NCBI GenBank assembly: GCA_028874905.1
Contig: JAPPGZ010000098.1
Coordinates: forward strand, 37,143 to 96,982
Reading direction: 5' to 3'
Length of the DNA stretch: 59,840 nt
Source of the DNA: Gemmatimonadota bacterium
GTDB taxonomy: Bacteria > Gemmatimonadota > Gemmatimonadetes > Longimicrobiales > Gaopeijiaceae
Numbering within the stretch: position 1 is the stretch's first letter; every line of letters begins with the position of its first letter. This document shows positions 18,483-26,736 of the stretch, piece by piece. The notes beneath the pieces were generated by a model. It was not told where the DNA came from, made no database searches, and saw only the letters and a program-made list of their open reading frames with translations. The translations under genes were made by a program, and so were the position numbers.

Positions 18483-20858
18483 TCACTTCGTCCCCCGCAG
18501 CGCCGCGGCATCGGGCAGGCCGCGGCTGAACGAGACGACGGCGCCTGCAGCCAGCCGCTCGCGCGGGTCCGATCCCTGGAGAGCGTCCGCACCCCGCAGA
18601 ATCGCCCGGATGCGCCCGGTTTCCGGGTCGCTGATGACCGCGATGGGCTGATCCGTCCCGGCGTCAAGGGCGTCCGAACCGGCCGGGCCGGAGAGGATGA
18701 TGCGGGCCAGTGAACCAGCCCAGGCCGGATCCACGGGCAGCGTGAAGACGAAATGTCCCTGACCTGTCTCGGCCTCGATGGCGGGGACGAACGCAAGCGA
18801 AAAGTGCTGTTGGCCATCGGGTCCGTGACCTTCGATCCGGTAGGGTCCGGGAGACTCGGGCAGCGATACCGCGCCATGCAGGACGACCGCCGGATCCAGT
18901 TGCACGCGGTCGGGGCCGGCACGGCCCCAGAGTAGGAGGGTCCTTTGGCGCTGTGCGGACGACGATGCGTTGGCCGCTGATGGGTCACCCTCACCCGCTG
19001 CCAGGTCAGCCGGAGCCACCGATGCGGCGGCCTGCGGAACTGCGGGATCCCGCTCAACCGCTGGTTCGCCATTGTCCTCGTCCCCCACCTCCCGCTCGAA
19101 CACCACTTCCCCGTTGAAAACCGTCATCTCGCAGGTCATGTCACGCAGTTCGTCCGTCGGAACCGTGAGAGGATTCCGGTCCCACACCGCCAGGTCCGCG
19201 TACTTGCCGGGCTCGATCGTCCCCACCTCGTCCTCGAGGAACATCTGGTGCGCGACCCAGGTGGTGAACGAGCGCAGTGCGGTCTCGGCGTCGACCGACT
19301 GGGCCGTGCCGTAGGGCTGCGGACCGTAAACGCCGAGGAGCGGCCGGCGGGCGACCGAGGCCCACACGCCGTAACGCGCCGGGAAGGGCGTCACGAAATA
19401 GTCCGAACCGCTCGCCCAGATCATCCCGCGCTCCTGGTACGACCGGAACGGGTTCAGTCGCAAGGCACGCTCGGGGCCGAAGTTGCCCGCGTAGGTGTCC
19501 CCGATCCACCAGGTGAACGAAGGGGACGGCTCGGGATAGGCCGCTTCCCAGTCCCGCTGGAGTTCGACCATGATGTCCAGCGCGCGGTCGGTGGGGATGT
19601 TCGCGTGAATGATGCCGTGCCGGAGCCCGCGCGTCGGCGTCGCCCCGAGCGCTTCCACGAAGCTGTCGACGGTCCAGTCGATGCCCCGGTCGCCGATCGA
19701 ATGGATGCTGACGTGCAGTCCGGCATCGTGATACGCCCGGAAGCGTCGCCGTAGCTCGTCCGGGTCCATCGTGGGATAGCCGCGGTTGCCGGTGTCGGTG
19801 CCCGTGTGCTCGCGGTTCCAGTCTTCGTACAGCCACGCCGTGCGGGCACCGCCGCTGCCGTCGATGTAGAGCTTGACGCCGCCGGAGATCAGGCGGTCGT
19901 CGCCGGTCGACTCGTAGGGCCGCGTGAAGGTCGCGAGGCTGTCCGCGTACGCGCGCACCTCGTCGATCGTACCGTCGCGTCCCCGCCACAGGGCGAAGAT
20001 CCGCACGCTGAGATCCTCGTCGGCAAGGACGTCCTGGTAGGCATCCCAGGCGCCCGGCCCAATGCCGGGGTCCTTCCCTCCGGTCATGCACTCGGCGTTG
20101 AAGGCGTCGGCAAGGGAGCGGATTCCGTCTCGCTGCTGGTCGGGACCGAGCCCGGGAATGAGGCGCGAGACCAACCCCTGGGCCGACTCCTTGAGGACTC
20201 CGGTAGGGTTGCCGGCGGCGTCGCGGTCGATCGTTCCGCCCGGCGGATCGGGCGTGTCGGCGCTGATCCCCGCCATCTCCAGGGCAAGCGAGTTGGCAAC
20301 GCCGTAGTGGCCCATCGTGTGGGACAGCCAGACCGGGCGCCCGGGTGCGACCGCGTCGAGGTCCGATGCATGGATGTAGCGCAGCTCCTCCAGCTTGCCC
20401 TCATCCCAACCGCCACCCCGCACCCACTCACCGTCCCCCAGGCGTTCTGCCTGCTCGGCCACCAGGCGCTGCACGTCACCGATGTTCCCGACGTTCGGGT
20501 AGCTCAGGTCGAGGCGGTACAGGCGGCTCGCGCCGCCGCTCGCGAAGTGGACGTGCGCGTCCATGAGTCCCGGGGTGACGGCGCGCCCCGCGAGCTTGAT
20601 GCGCTCCGTATCCGGGCCCGCCATGGCCTCGACCTCCGCGATCGTCCCCACCGCGACCACGCGGTCACCACGAACGGCCACCGCTCCGGCCACCCGGCTC
20701 TCACTGTCCAGCGAGATCACCGGACCACCCGTCAGGATCAGATCGGCGGGCCCGGCCTGGCTGGGCCCTGAGCATGCGATCGCGACGGCGGCGACGCCGG
20801 CCGTGGCGATGGCCCGGCGGAAGGTAGCACCCGCCCAGCGGAAAAAGCGTCGGTTCAC
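18483..20858 (-). CDS. YtcJ-type amidohydrolase lipoprotein with extra C-terminal module
   Basis: 791 aa. The N-terminus ends in VAAVAIACSG, a lipobox with Cys at about residue 29, so it is probably membrane-anchored outside the cytoplasm. The amidohydrolase_3 core runs to about residue 600 with metal ligands H102/H104 in DAHVHF, HSIGDRG, GIIHANI and SGSDYFVTPF. After a low-complexity linker (about 605-645) comes a ~140-aa beta-rich module with SLAFVP, VPVDPAW-like and VISDPETGRIRAILRG elements. I do not recognise this module as part of the YtcJ family; IS-DPETG-RIRAILRG resembles C-terminal parts of some exported peptidases. Its promoter must overlap the unit that begins at 20876 on the other strand. 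Confidence 0.85.
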   Translation of the reverse strand: MNRRFFRWAGATFRRAIATAGVAAVAIACSGPSQAGPADLILTGGPVISLDSESRVAGAVAVRGDRVVAVGTIAEVEAMAGPDTERIKLAGRAVTPGLMDAHVHFASGGASRLYRLDLSYPNVGNIGDVQRLVAEQAERLGDGEWVRGGGWDEGKLEELRYIHASDLDAVAPGRPVWLSHTMGHYGVANSLALEMAGISADTPDPPGGTIDRDAAGNPTGVLKESAQGLVSRLIPGLGPDQQRDGIRSLADAFNAECMTGGKDPGIGPGAWDAYQDVLADEDLSVRIFALWRGRDGTIDEVRAYADSLATFTRPYESTGDDRLISGGVKLYIDGSGGARTAWLYEDWNREHTGTDTGNRGYPTMDPDELRRRFRAYHDAGLHVSIHSIGDRGIDWTVDSFVEALGATPTRGLRHGIIHANIPTDRALDIMVELQRDWEAAYPEPSPSFTWWIGDTYAGNFGPERALRLNPFRSYQERGMIWASGSDYFVTPFPARYGVWASVARRPLLGVYGPQPYGTAQSVDAETALRSFTTWVAHQMFLEDEVGTIEPGKYADLAVWDRNPLTVPTDELRDMTCEMTVFNGEVVFEREVGDEDNGEPAVERDPAVPQAAASVAPADLAAGEGDPSAANASSSAQRQRTLLLWGRAGPDRVQLDPAVVLHGAVSLPESPGPYRIEGHGPDGQQHFSLAFVPAIEAETGQGHFVFTLPVDPAWAGSLARIILSGPAGSDALDAGTDQPIAVISDPETGRIRAILRGADALQGSDPRERLAAGAVVSFSRGLPDAAALRGTK

Positions 20859-20875
20859 GTGGCTGGCCTCCCGGC

Positions 20876-20903
20876 TTGATTCACGGATACAGCCGAGTAT
20901 ACA
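20876..20903 (+). promoter_or_regulatory. Candidate sigma70 promoter of a short transcription unit
   Basis: TTGATT (20876-20881) and TATACA (20898-20903) are separated by 16 bp, close to the housekeeping consensus, in an otherwise GC-rich region. Transcription would begin near 20910, about 100 nt before the small ORF at 21014, and could end at the terminator at 21142-21190. That would give an RNA of about 280 nt. Confidence 0.5.
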
Positions 20904-21013
20904 TTACAGGCGGCTCACAAGGCCATTGCCGTGTCGTCGAAAAGCGGCGGCCCGGTTTCGAGCTGGATGTGGAATCCCGCCCGATGTCAAACCCGAAAAA
21001 AGGAGGTGATCTC

Positions 21014-21076
21014 TTGTCTAGTCCAAGTACCCAGCCCAACCCGGCAAGGGCAAGCGGTCGCCGCTTCGGCAACTAA
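21014..21076 (+). CDS. Tiny ORF with near-perfect Shine-Dalgarno and TTG start
   Basis: A 20-codon ORF, LSSPSTQPNPARASGRRFGN, starts with TTG at 21014 (read as Met). It is preceded at 20999-21011 by AAAGGAGGTGATC, which is complementary to the whole 3' tail of typical 16S rRNA, with an ideal 7-nt gap between GGAGG and TTG. An in-frame ATG at 20984 would give 30 aa but would put the SD inside the coding sequence (as KKGGDL) and has no SD of its own. The peptide is polar, Pro/Ser-rich, and ends in GRRFGN. The function is unknown; it could be a leader peptide, a small regulatory protein or a precursor peptide. The 366-bp stretch 20859-21224 holds nothing else except the promoter and terminator listed here. 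Confidence 0.5.
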   Translation: MSSPSTQPNPARASGRRFGN

Positions 21077-21141
21077 GCCGAATCACGATCCAACTGTTCG
21101 CGCCGTAGGCGGTGTTCGCGCCGGGTTGCGGCCGGTTTTAG

Positions 21142-21190
21142 AGCCCCCGGGATGTTCCGGATAGCACCGGACTTCCCGGGGGCTTTCGCT
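21142..21190 (+). terminator. Strong intrinsic terminator
   Basis: An 11-bp perfect stem, AGCCCCCGGGA (21142-21152) with TCCCGGGGGCT (21174-21184), encloses a second 5-bp stem TCCGG/CCGGA (21156-21160, 21167-21171) and is followed by TTCGCTTT. It lies after the tiny ORF and 34 bp before the PQQ dehydrogenase start, so it either ends the short unit or acts as an attenuator for the downstream gene. Confidence 0.8.
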
Positions 21191-21224
21191 TTGGTACGCC
21201 CTTGTTAGCGGAGCGCGTGAATTC

Positions 21225-23087
21225 ATGAAGAGCACCTGCACAGCGGTCGTGGCGGCCGCGGGCCTCGTCGCGTCCCTGGTGCCCGGGCCGTCCCGGGCCC
21301 AGGACCCCGGAGAGCGGGAGCAGGGCGAGGGCGCGCGCATCTTCGCGGACGAATGCGCAAGCTGCCATACCTCGGCGGGGGATGAGCGCACACCGGGCAC
21401 CGGACTCCTCAACCAGCTGTCTCCGCGCGCCATCGTGGCCTCCCTGGAAGACGGCGTCATGCGCGCCGAGGGTGCCGCCCTGTCCCCGGAGCAGCGGATC
21501 CGGGTCGCCGAGTACCTGGCCCGCCGGGCCTACGTGGATGAGAGCTTCCCCGAGTCGGCGTTCTGCGAGGACAGAGGATGGTTCCCGCTGGACGTTAGAA
21601 CCATTTCGAGGATGGGGTTTGCAGGCGACCTGGCCGGAACCGGCTTCCAGCCCCCGCAGACGGCGGGACTCGACGCCGCAGACGTGCCCAGGCTCGAACT
21701 GCGCTGGGCCTTCGCGTTTCCGGATGCAGGTCAGGTTCGTACGTCCGCCGCCGTCGCAGGTGGGCACGTGATCGTGGGCGGGCCCTTCGGCAATGTGCTG
21801 GCCCTGGACGCGGGGACAGGGTGCATCCGCTGGAGCTTCGAGGCGGATGCCGGAGTGCGCGGCGCGGTATTGGTGGGCGAAGGGCCTGAAGGAGCGCCGG
21901 CCGCCTGGTTCATGGACTCGCGCACCAACGTCTATGCCCTGGACGTGGAGAGCGGCAATCTGCTGTGGAGGTCGCGCGTGGGCTGGCACCCGGCGTCATA
22001 CGGAACCGGCACCCCCGCCCTGCACGACGGCCGGCTCTTGGTCCCCATCTCATCGCTGGAAGTCGTCCTGGCCGGCGACCCACGCTACGAGTGCTGCACC
22101 TCGTCGGGAGCGGTCGCCGCCGTGGACGCCCTCACCGGCGAGACGCTGTGGTATCACCGTATCATTCCGGGCTACCCCGAGGCGATCGAGCCCAACGCCG
22201 CGGGCACGCCACAGTGGGCGCCCTCGGGTGCGGCGGTCTGGTCCAGTCCGACCGTGGATCCCCGCCGCGGGCTCGTCTACGCGGGCACGGGCGAGAACCT
22301 CAACCGTCCGACCACCGGGAACAGCGACGCGGTCGTCGCGCTCGACATCGAGACCGGCGAACTCGCATGGTCCTTCCAGGCGACATCCGACGACGCCTTC
22401 AACATGGCGTGCACGCAGATGCGGTTCCGCGAGAACTGCCCGGACCCCGTCGGGCCGGACCTCGACTTCGGCATGGCCCCCATGCTGGTCACGCGCCCCG
22501 ACGGCCGGGAGATCCTGATCGCCGGGCAGAAGTCGGGGACCGTTTGGGCGCTGGACCCCGATGCCGCGGGCGCCGTCCTGTGGTCGACCCAGGTGGGCAA
22601 AGGGAGCATGCTGGGCGGGATCCACTGGGGCATGGCCACCGACGGCCGACTCGCATATGCGCCGAACGCCGACCGGAACGCCGTGATCACGGACGTGAAC
22701 CCCGAGCATGAGCGCGCACCGGGACTCTACGCGCTCGATCTGATGACCGGCGAGGTCGTGTGGAGCGCGCCGGCGCCCGAGAACGGCTGCGAGGGCAAGG
22801 AACGATGCTACGCGGCCATCTCGGCGGCGGTCACCGCGATCGAGGGCATCGTGTTCGCGGGCGGCCTCGACGGCATCCTTCGCGCCCATTCGACCATGGA
22901 CGGGACGGTCGTCTGGGAATTCGACACCACCGAGGTGCTGGAGTCCTCGAACGGAGTGCCCGCCCGGGGAGGCGCGATCGACGGGCCGGGCCCGGTGGTT
23001 GCCGACGGGATGCTCCTCGTCAACAGCGGATACGGGACGTTCAACCAGATGCCCGGGAATCTGCTGCTGGCATTCGGTGTCCGGTAA
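21225..23087 (+). CDS. Cytochrome c-PQQ beta-propeller dehydrogenase (PVA-dehydrogenase-like)
   Basis: 620 aa with a signal peptide ending near PSRAQ. An N-terminal cytochrome c domain has the haem site C44-A-S-C47-H48 (ECASCHTSAG). The rest is a PQQ-type propeller with many W-docking repeats such as VLALDAGTGCIRWSFEA and VYALDVESGNLLWRSR. Vicinal cysteines at about 289-290 (YECCTSSGA) match the disulfide ring that sits over PQQ in quinoprotein dehydrogenases. The order cytochrome then propeller recalls polyvinyl alcohol dehydrogenase. It should oxidise an alcohol or similar donor in the periplasm; the substrate is unknown. It is first in a rightward run of four genes. Confidence 0.85.
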   Translation: MKSTCTAVVAAAGLVASLVPGPSRAQDPGEREQGEGARIFADECASCHTSAGDERTPGTGLLNQLSPRAIVASLEDGVMRAEGAALSPEQRIRVAEYLARRAYVDESFPESAFCEDRGWFPLDVRTISRMGFAGDLAGTGFQPPQTAGLDAADVPRLELRWAFAFPDAGQVRTSAAVAGGHVIVGGPFGNVLALDAGTGCIRWSFEADAGVRGAVLVGEGPEGAPAAWFMDSRTNVYALDVESGNLLWRSRVGWHPASYGTGTPALHDGRLLVPISSLEVVLAGDPRYECCTSSGAVAAVDALTGETLWYHRIIPGYPEAIEPNAAGTPQWAPSGAAVWSSPTVDPRRGLVYAGTGENLNRPTTGNSDAVVALDIETGELAWSFQATSDDAFNMACTQMRFRENCPDPVGPDLDFGMAPMLVTRPDGREILIAGQKSGTVWALDPDAAGAVLWSTQVGKGSMLGGIHWGMATDGRLAYAPNADRNAVITDVNPEHERAPGLYALDLMTGEVVWSAPAPENGCEGKERCYAAISAAVTAIEGIVFAGGLDGILRAHSTMDGTVVWEFDTTEVLESSNGVPARGGAIDGPGPVVADGMLLVNSGYGTFNQMPGNLLLAFGVR

Positions 23088-23102
23088 CTGGACCCGCTCA
23101 CG

Positions 23103-23978
23103 GTGAATCCGCAGATTGAGAGCGTGACCAAACACACGAGAACCCTGATGCTGGCGGCGCTGGCGGCCTTGTTGGCTCTGGTCTTGCCTGGTGCGTCCCG
23201 CGCGCAGGACGCCGCCATTCCCCGCACCGCGTCCGGCAGACCCGACATGAACGGGCTGTGGCAGGCGCTCGGCAACGCGCACTGGGACATCGAACCGCAC
23301 ACGGCGCGTCCGGCCCTCGCCATGCAGCCGGGGCCGGTGATCCCCGTGCCCGCCAACGAGGTGCTGGCGATGGGTGCGGTCGGGTCGGTCCCATCCGGCT
23401 ATGGCGTGGTCGTGGGCGGAGAAATCCCCTACCTGCCCGACGCGCTCGCCCGCCGCGACGAAAACCGCGAACTGTGGCTGGAACGCGATCCCGAGATCAG
23501 GTGCTACCTGCCGGGCGTGCCGCGGGCGACCTACATGCCGTTCCCGTTCCGGATCTTCCAGAGCGAGGCCCGGTTCTTCATAGCCTACGAGTACGCGGGC
23601 GCCATGCGCGACATCTACCTGGAAGACCCGGGACCGCCCCAGGTCGATTCGTGGATGGGCCAATCGGTGGGCCGCTGGGAGGGCGACACCTTCGTCGTCG
23701 AAGTAAACGGCTTCAACGGCCAGACATGGCTCGACCGCGCGGGCAACCACCACAGCCCGCGGCTCCAGGTCACCGAGCGCTACACGATGCTCGGTCCCGA
23801 CCACATCATGTACGAGGCCGAGCTCGATGACCCCGAAACGTTCGCGCTCCCCTGGACGATCCGAATGCCGCTCTACCGCAATATCGACCCGAACGCGCGC
23901 CTTGGTCAGTTCAAGTGCGTCGAGTTCGTGGAGGAGTTGATGTATGGACATCTGCGCAAGAACCCGATTCGCCGCTAG
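23103..23978 (+). CDS. Secreted protein of unknown function, paralogue of the next gene
   Basis: 291 aa from a GTG at 23103 (an in-frame GTG at 23124 is equally possible). The signal peptide ends near GASRAQ. The mature protein starts with RTASGRPDMNGLWQ and ends with WMGQSVGRWEGDTFVVEVNGFNGQTWLD, VTERYTMLGPDHIMYEAELDDPETFALPWT. These blocks recur in the next gene, so the two are diverged paralogues. Proteins with this G(R/H)PD(M/L)(N/Q)G(L/N)W start are frequent in Acidobacteriota and Gemmatimonadota next to DUF6152 genes, but I know of no tested function. It probably acts in the periplasm with the quinoprotein encoded 15 bp upstream. Confidence 0.7.
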   Translation: MNPQIESVTKHTRTLMLAALAALLALVLPGASRAQDAAIPRTASGRPDMNGLWQALGNAHWDIEPHTARPALAMQPGPVIPVPANEVLAMGAVGSVPSGYGVVVGGEIPYLPDALARRDENRELWLERDPEIRCYLPGVPRATYMPFPFRIFQSEARFFIAYEYAGAMRDIYLEDPGPPQVDSWMGQSVGRWEGDTFVVEVNGFNGQTWLDRAGNHHSPRLQVTERYTMLGPDHIMYEAELDDPETFALPWTIRMPLYRNIDPNARLGQFKCVEFVEELMYGHLRKNPIRR

Positions 23979-25161
23979 CTCGGTGGGACCCCACGCAGCG
24001 ATGCCTGCGAGATGCGGCGCGCGCGGTGCGGCACCAGCCGTGCGCATCGCCGCGGCCCTCGCCCTGGCCGGCGTCGTGGCCGCCGCCCTGGCCCCGCCGG
24101 CGGTCGCGGCTGCCTCTCACGCCCGCCCGGCGACCGCGGCCGCCACCCCCCACGCCCCACCGGCGACCGCCCAGGAGCAACAGGACGAGTCGCGTAAGTG
24201 GGTCGTACCGCGCACGCCCGCAGGTCACCCCGACCTGCAGGGCAACTGGTCGAACGCCACGATCACGACCATTCAGCGCCGCGAGGGACTGGAGCCGGTC
24301 TACACCTGGGAAGAAGTCGCCGAGATCGAGGGATGGGTTTACGACTCCAGGGTGGAGGCCTACGCCGACAGCGATCCGGACCGGGAGGCGCCTCCGGTCG
24401 GCGGCGTATTCACCGGGAACCCGCTCTTCGACGCCGCATCGGGGGGCACCGGAGGCTACAACTCCTTCTTCATCGACGCCGGCGAGCGCGTCGCGGTCTT
24501 CAACGGCGAGCCGAGGACTTCGCTCGTCGTCGATCCGGAGGATGGACGGGTGCCGCAATTGAGCGAGGAGGGTCGGCGGCGGATGGCGGAGCGGCGACGC
24601 TTCCGTGCCCAGTTCGGCGCCTACGACAACCCCGAGAACCGTCCCCTGGCCGAGCGCTGCATTATGTCGTTCGGATCGAACGCGGGTCCGCCGATGCTTC
24701 CCAACTACTTCTACAACAACAACTACACCATCGTGCAGACCCCGGACCATGTGATGATCATGACCGAAATGGTGCACGACGTCAGGATCATTCGTCTCGG
24801 TGAACCGAACCGTCTGCCGCAGCACGTCCGTCCGTGGATGGGCGACTCCTGGGGGCGCTGGGCCGGCGACACGCTGGTCGTGGAGACCACCAACCTCCAC
24901 CCGAACCAGACGCTTCAGGGCTTCGCTCCGTCGGAGGAATTCAAGGTGACCGAGCGCTTCACCCGCGCCGACGAGCATACGATCAACTACGAGTTCACCG
25001 TCGAGGATCCGCTGATGTTCACGCGGCCCTGGAGCGGCGAGGTGCCGTTCAAGCGGCTCGACGGGCTCGTCTACGAATACGCTTGCCACGAAGCGAACTA
25101 CGCGCTCGAAAACGTCCTGCGCGGGGCGCGAGCCGAAGAGCGACGGAATCAGGGGAACTAG
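23944..25161 (+). CDS. Secreted protein of unknown function, larger paralogue
   Basis: 405 aa from the ATG at 23944, which has GGAGG ten bases upstream but overlaps the previous gene by 35 bp. The ATG at 24001 gives a better-placed signal peptide (RIAAALALAGVVAAAL) but no SD. After an Ala/Pro-rich linker, PRTPAGHPDLQGNWSNAT opens the shared domain, and WMGDSWGRWAGDTLVVETTNLHPNQTL, FKVTERFTRADEHTINYEFTVEDPLMFTRPW closes it. The same blocks occur in the upstream protein with a ~100-aa insertion here. The aromatic and acidic residues are conserved between the two, which hints at a shared binding site. Function unknown. Confidence 0.7.
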   Translation: MDICARTRFAASSVGPHAAMPARCGARGAAPAVRIAAALALAGVVAAALAPPAVAAASHARPATAAATPHAPPATAQEQQDESRKWVVPRTPAGHPDLQGNWSNATITTIQRREGLEPVYTWEEVAEIEGWVYDSRVEAYADSDPDREAPPVGGVFTGNPLFDAASGGTGGYNSFFIDAGERVAVFNGEPRTSLVVDPEDGRVPQLSEEGRRRMAERRRFRAQFGAYDNPENRPLAERCIMSFGSNAGPPMLPNYFYNNNYTIVQTPDHVMIMTEMVHDVRIIRLGEPNRLPQHVRPWMGDSWGRWAGDTLVVETTNLHPNQTLQGFAPSEEFKVTERFTRADEHTINYEFTVEDPLMFTRPWSGEVPFKRLDGLVYEYACHEANYALENVLRGARAEERRNQGN

Positions 25162-25165
25162 GGAA

Positions 25166-25633
25166 ATGCGTAAAATCAGTAAAATGCGTAAAGCCTGGAC
25201 GATGGTGGCCGGCGGCCTGGCCCTGTCGGGGGCGATCGCGGTGCCCCTGGTGGCCCATCACGCCTTCGGTGCCGAGTTCGACCGCAATGCGCCGGTGCGC
25301 CTGCAGGGAAAGATCGTCAAGCTGGAATGGGTGAACCCGCACACCTGGATCCACCTCGAAATCGAGAACGAGGACGGATCGACCGAGGTATGGGCCGTCG
25401 AGGGGGGGACGCCGAACGTCCTGCTGAGGCGCGGACTCAGGCGCGACTGCCTTCAGCCCGGCACCGAGATCATCGTCGACGGGTACCAGGCCAAGGACCA
25501 TTCGCTGAACCGGGCAAACGGCCGCGATGTGACCTTCACGGACGGGAGCAAGATCTTCCTGGGGTCGTCGGGGACGGGGGCCCCCTACGACGAGGAACTG
25601 CTGAAAGCGAGGCGGGAGCGAGGGCGGTGCTAG
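25166..25633 (+). CDS. DUF6152 family exported protein
   Basis: 155 aa, four bases after the preceding stop, so it is in the same operon. A signal peptide or N-terminal anchor ends near VPLVAHHAFGAEFD; the HHAF motif at the mature N-terminus and VRLQGKIVKLEWVNPHTWIHLEIE are the hallmarks of DUF6152. The fold is probably an OB-like small barrel. The paired histidines could bind metal. An ATG at 25184 in the same frame is an alternative start. The role is unknown, but the family is repeatedly seen beside the two secreted proteins upstream. Confidence 0.8.
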   Translation: MRKISKMRKAWTMVAGGLALSGAIAVPLVAHHAFGAEFDRNAPVRLQGKIVKLEWVNPHTWIHLEIENEDGSTEVWAVEGGTPNVLLRRGLRRDCLQPGTEIIVDGYQAKDHSLNRANGRDVTFTDGSKIFLGSSGTGAPYDEELLKARRERGRC

Positions 25634-25675
25634 CACTGACTGCTGGCACCCGGTTTCGGTAACGCGCGAGCTAGC

Positions 25676-26146
25676 TTACGAAAACCCGATCCACCGCCCC
25701 GCAGCCGCCACGGTGAACCACAGCGCAAGCGATACCGCGCCGACGACCTTGCCGCGAACACCGGGTTCCCGACCCTCCTCACGCGACACCCGCTCGCGCA
25801 CCGCGAAGGTGAAGAGAAGCGCGACGGGCAGCGTGATCATCTTCACCCAGAACGAGGTGTTGTAGTACGCCTTGATCGCCTCCGAAAGGAAGAGCGGGAT
25901 TCCGGTGGCGACCATGATCACAAGCGCCGTGATCAGCCACCGCCGCGCGTTGCGCGCGAGCCGCGCGACCGGCTGGCCGGTGAGTCCCGCGCCCAGCAGC
26001 CTCAGGTCGACGACCAGCAGCGCGCCGCCCAGGATGCAGAGTCCCAGCAGATGGACCGCCTCCAGGATCGGGAACGCCCACACCGACTCGGCCACGGCCC
26101 GGCCGATCAGGGTGGACTCGCACCAGCGGAAGAAGGGCTCCAGCAC
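25676..26146 (-). CDS. DUF6644 family membrane protein
   Basis: 156 aa with four hydrophobic helices. PILEAVHLLGLCILGGALLVVDLRLLG in the first helices aligns with VESTHVLALGLFVGTTVMMDLRLVG of the neighbouring gene, including a His in the same place, so the two are paralogues. A second block, GIPLFLSEAIKAYYNTSFWVKM, matches GLLLFYSQPLRYYHNVFFRVKV. The conserved helix His residues could bind haem b, but this is not shown. It is transcribed with the next two genes (leftward) and convergent with DUF6152. Confidence 0.78.
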   Translation of the reverse strand: MLEPFFRWCESTLIGRAVAESVWAFPILEAVHLLGLCILGGALLVVDLRLLGAGLTGQPVARLARNARRWLITALVIMVATGIPLFLSEAIKAYYNTSFWVKMITLPVALLFTFAVRERVSREEGREPGVRGKVVGAVSLALWFTVAAAGRWIGFS

Positions 26147-26178
26147 AGGCTACGCCAGGACAACCGTGGACATGAACT

Positions 26179-26736
26179 CTACTCCGACCCGGCCGCGCAG
26201 CCCGCCGCCCAGTTCACCCAGTCCGGCTGGGGCTGCAGGTCACAGTCGAACCAGTTGTACGCGATGAGGCGGCCCGTCACGACGACCACCGTCCATGCCG
26301 CCAGCGAAACCGCCCCCGCCGCGCGTGCAGCCCGAGGTGGCAGGACGTCATCTCCCCACTCCGCCGCCTGGCGCTGCGCACCCCGGTGGAAGATGAACGC
26401 GTTGATTCCGGCCGCAATCAGCACCACGACCTTCACGCGGAAGAAGACGTTGTGGTAGTAGCGCAGCGGCTGGGAGTAGAAGAGAAGCAGCCCGGTCACG
26501 GCCATGATCACGAAGCCGATGTGCGTCCATGGCAGGAGGCGCCCGGTAAACGCCTGGACGGGAACCTTGCGAAACGCGATGCCCACCAGGCGAAGGTCCA
26601 TCATGACGGTCGTGCCGACGAACAGGCCCAGCGCAAGGACGTGCGTCGACTCCACCAGAGGCCACACGTACAGCGATTCCAGAAGCGCGACGCTCCACGG
26701 GGTTTCGCCGAGCCAGCCCAGGAAGCGTTCGATCAC
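26179..26736 (-). CDS. DUF6644 family membrane protein, second copy
   Basis: 185 aa, four or five membrane helices. It shares the EAxH/ESTH helix and the FLSEAIKAYYN-type block with the adjacent gene and has a 30-aa C-terminal tail with Cys and several Trp (FDCDLQPQPDWVNWAAGC). Its start overlaps the stop of the cytochrome-like lipoprotein gene by 4 bp, so the two are coupled. It is probably a quinone- or haem-linked membrane partner of the periplasmic redox proteins; that role is inferred from context only. Confidence 0.78.
   Translation of the reverse strand: MIERFLGWLGETPWSVALLESLYVWPLVESTHVLALGLFVGTTVMMDLRLVGIAFRKVPVQAFTGRLLPWTHIGFVIMAVTGLLLFYSQPLRYYHNVFFRVKVVVLIAAGINAFIFHRGAQRQAAEWGDDVLPPRAARAAGAVSLAAWTVVVVTGRLIAYNWFDCDLQPQPDWVNWAAGCAAGSE

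Noticed and set aside
20984..21013. ATG start for the tiny ORF
   Set aside because: It would turn the near-perfect SD into coding sequence and has no SD of its own, although a 30-aa product cannot be excluded.
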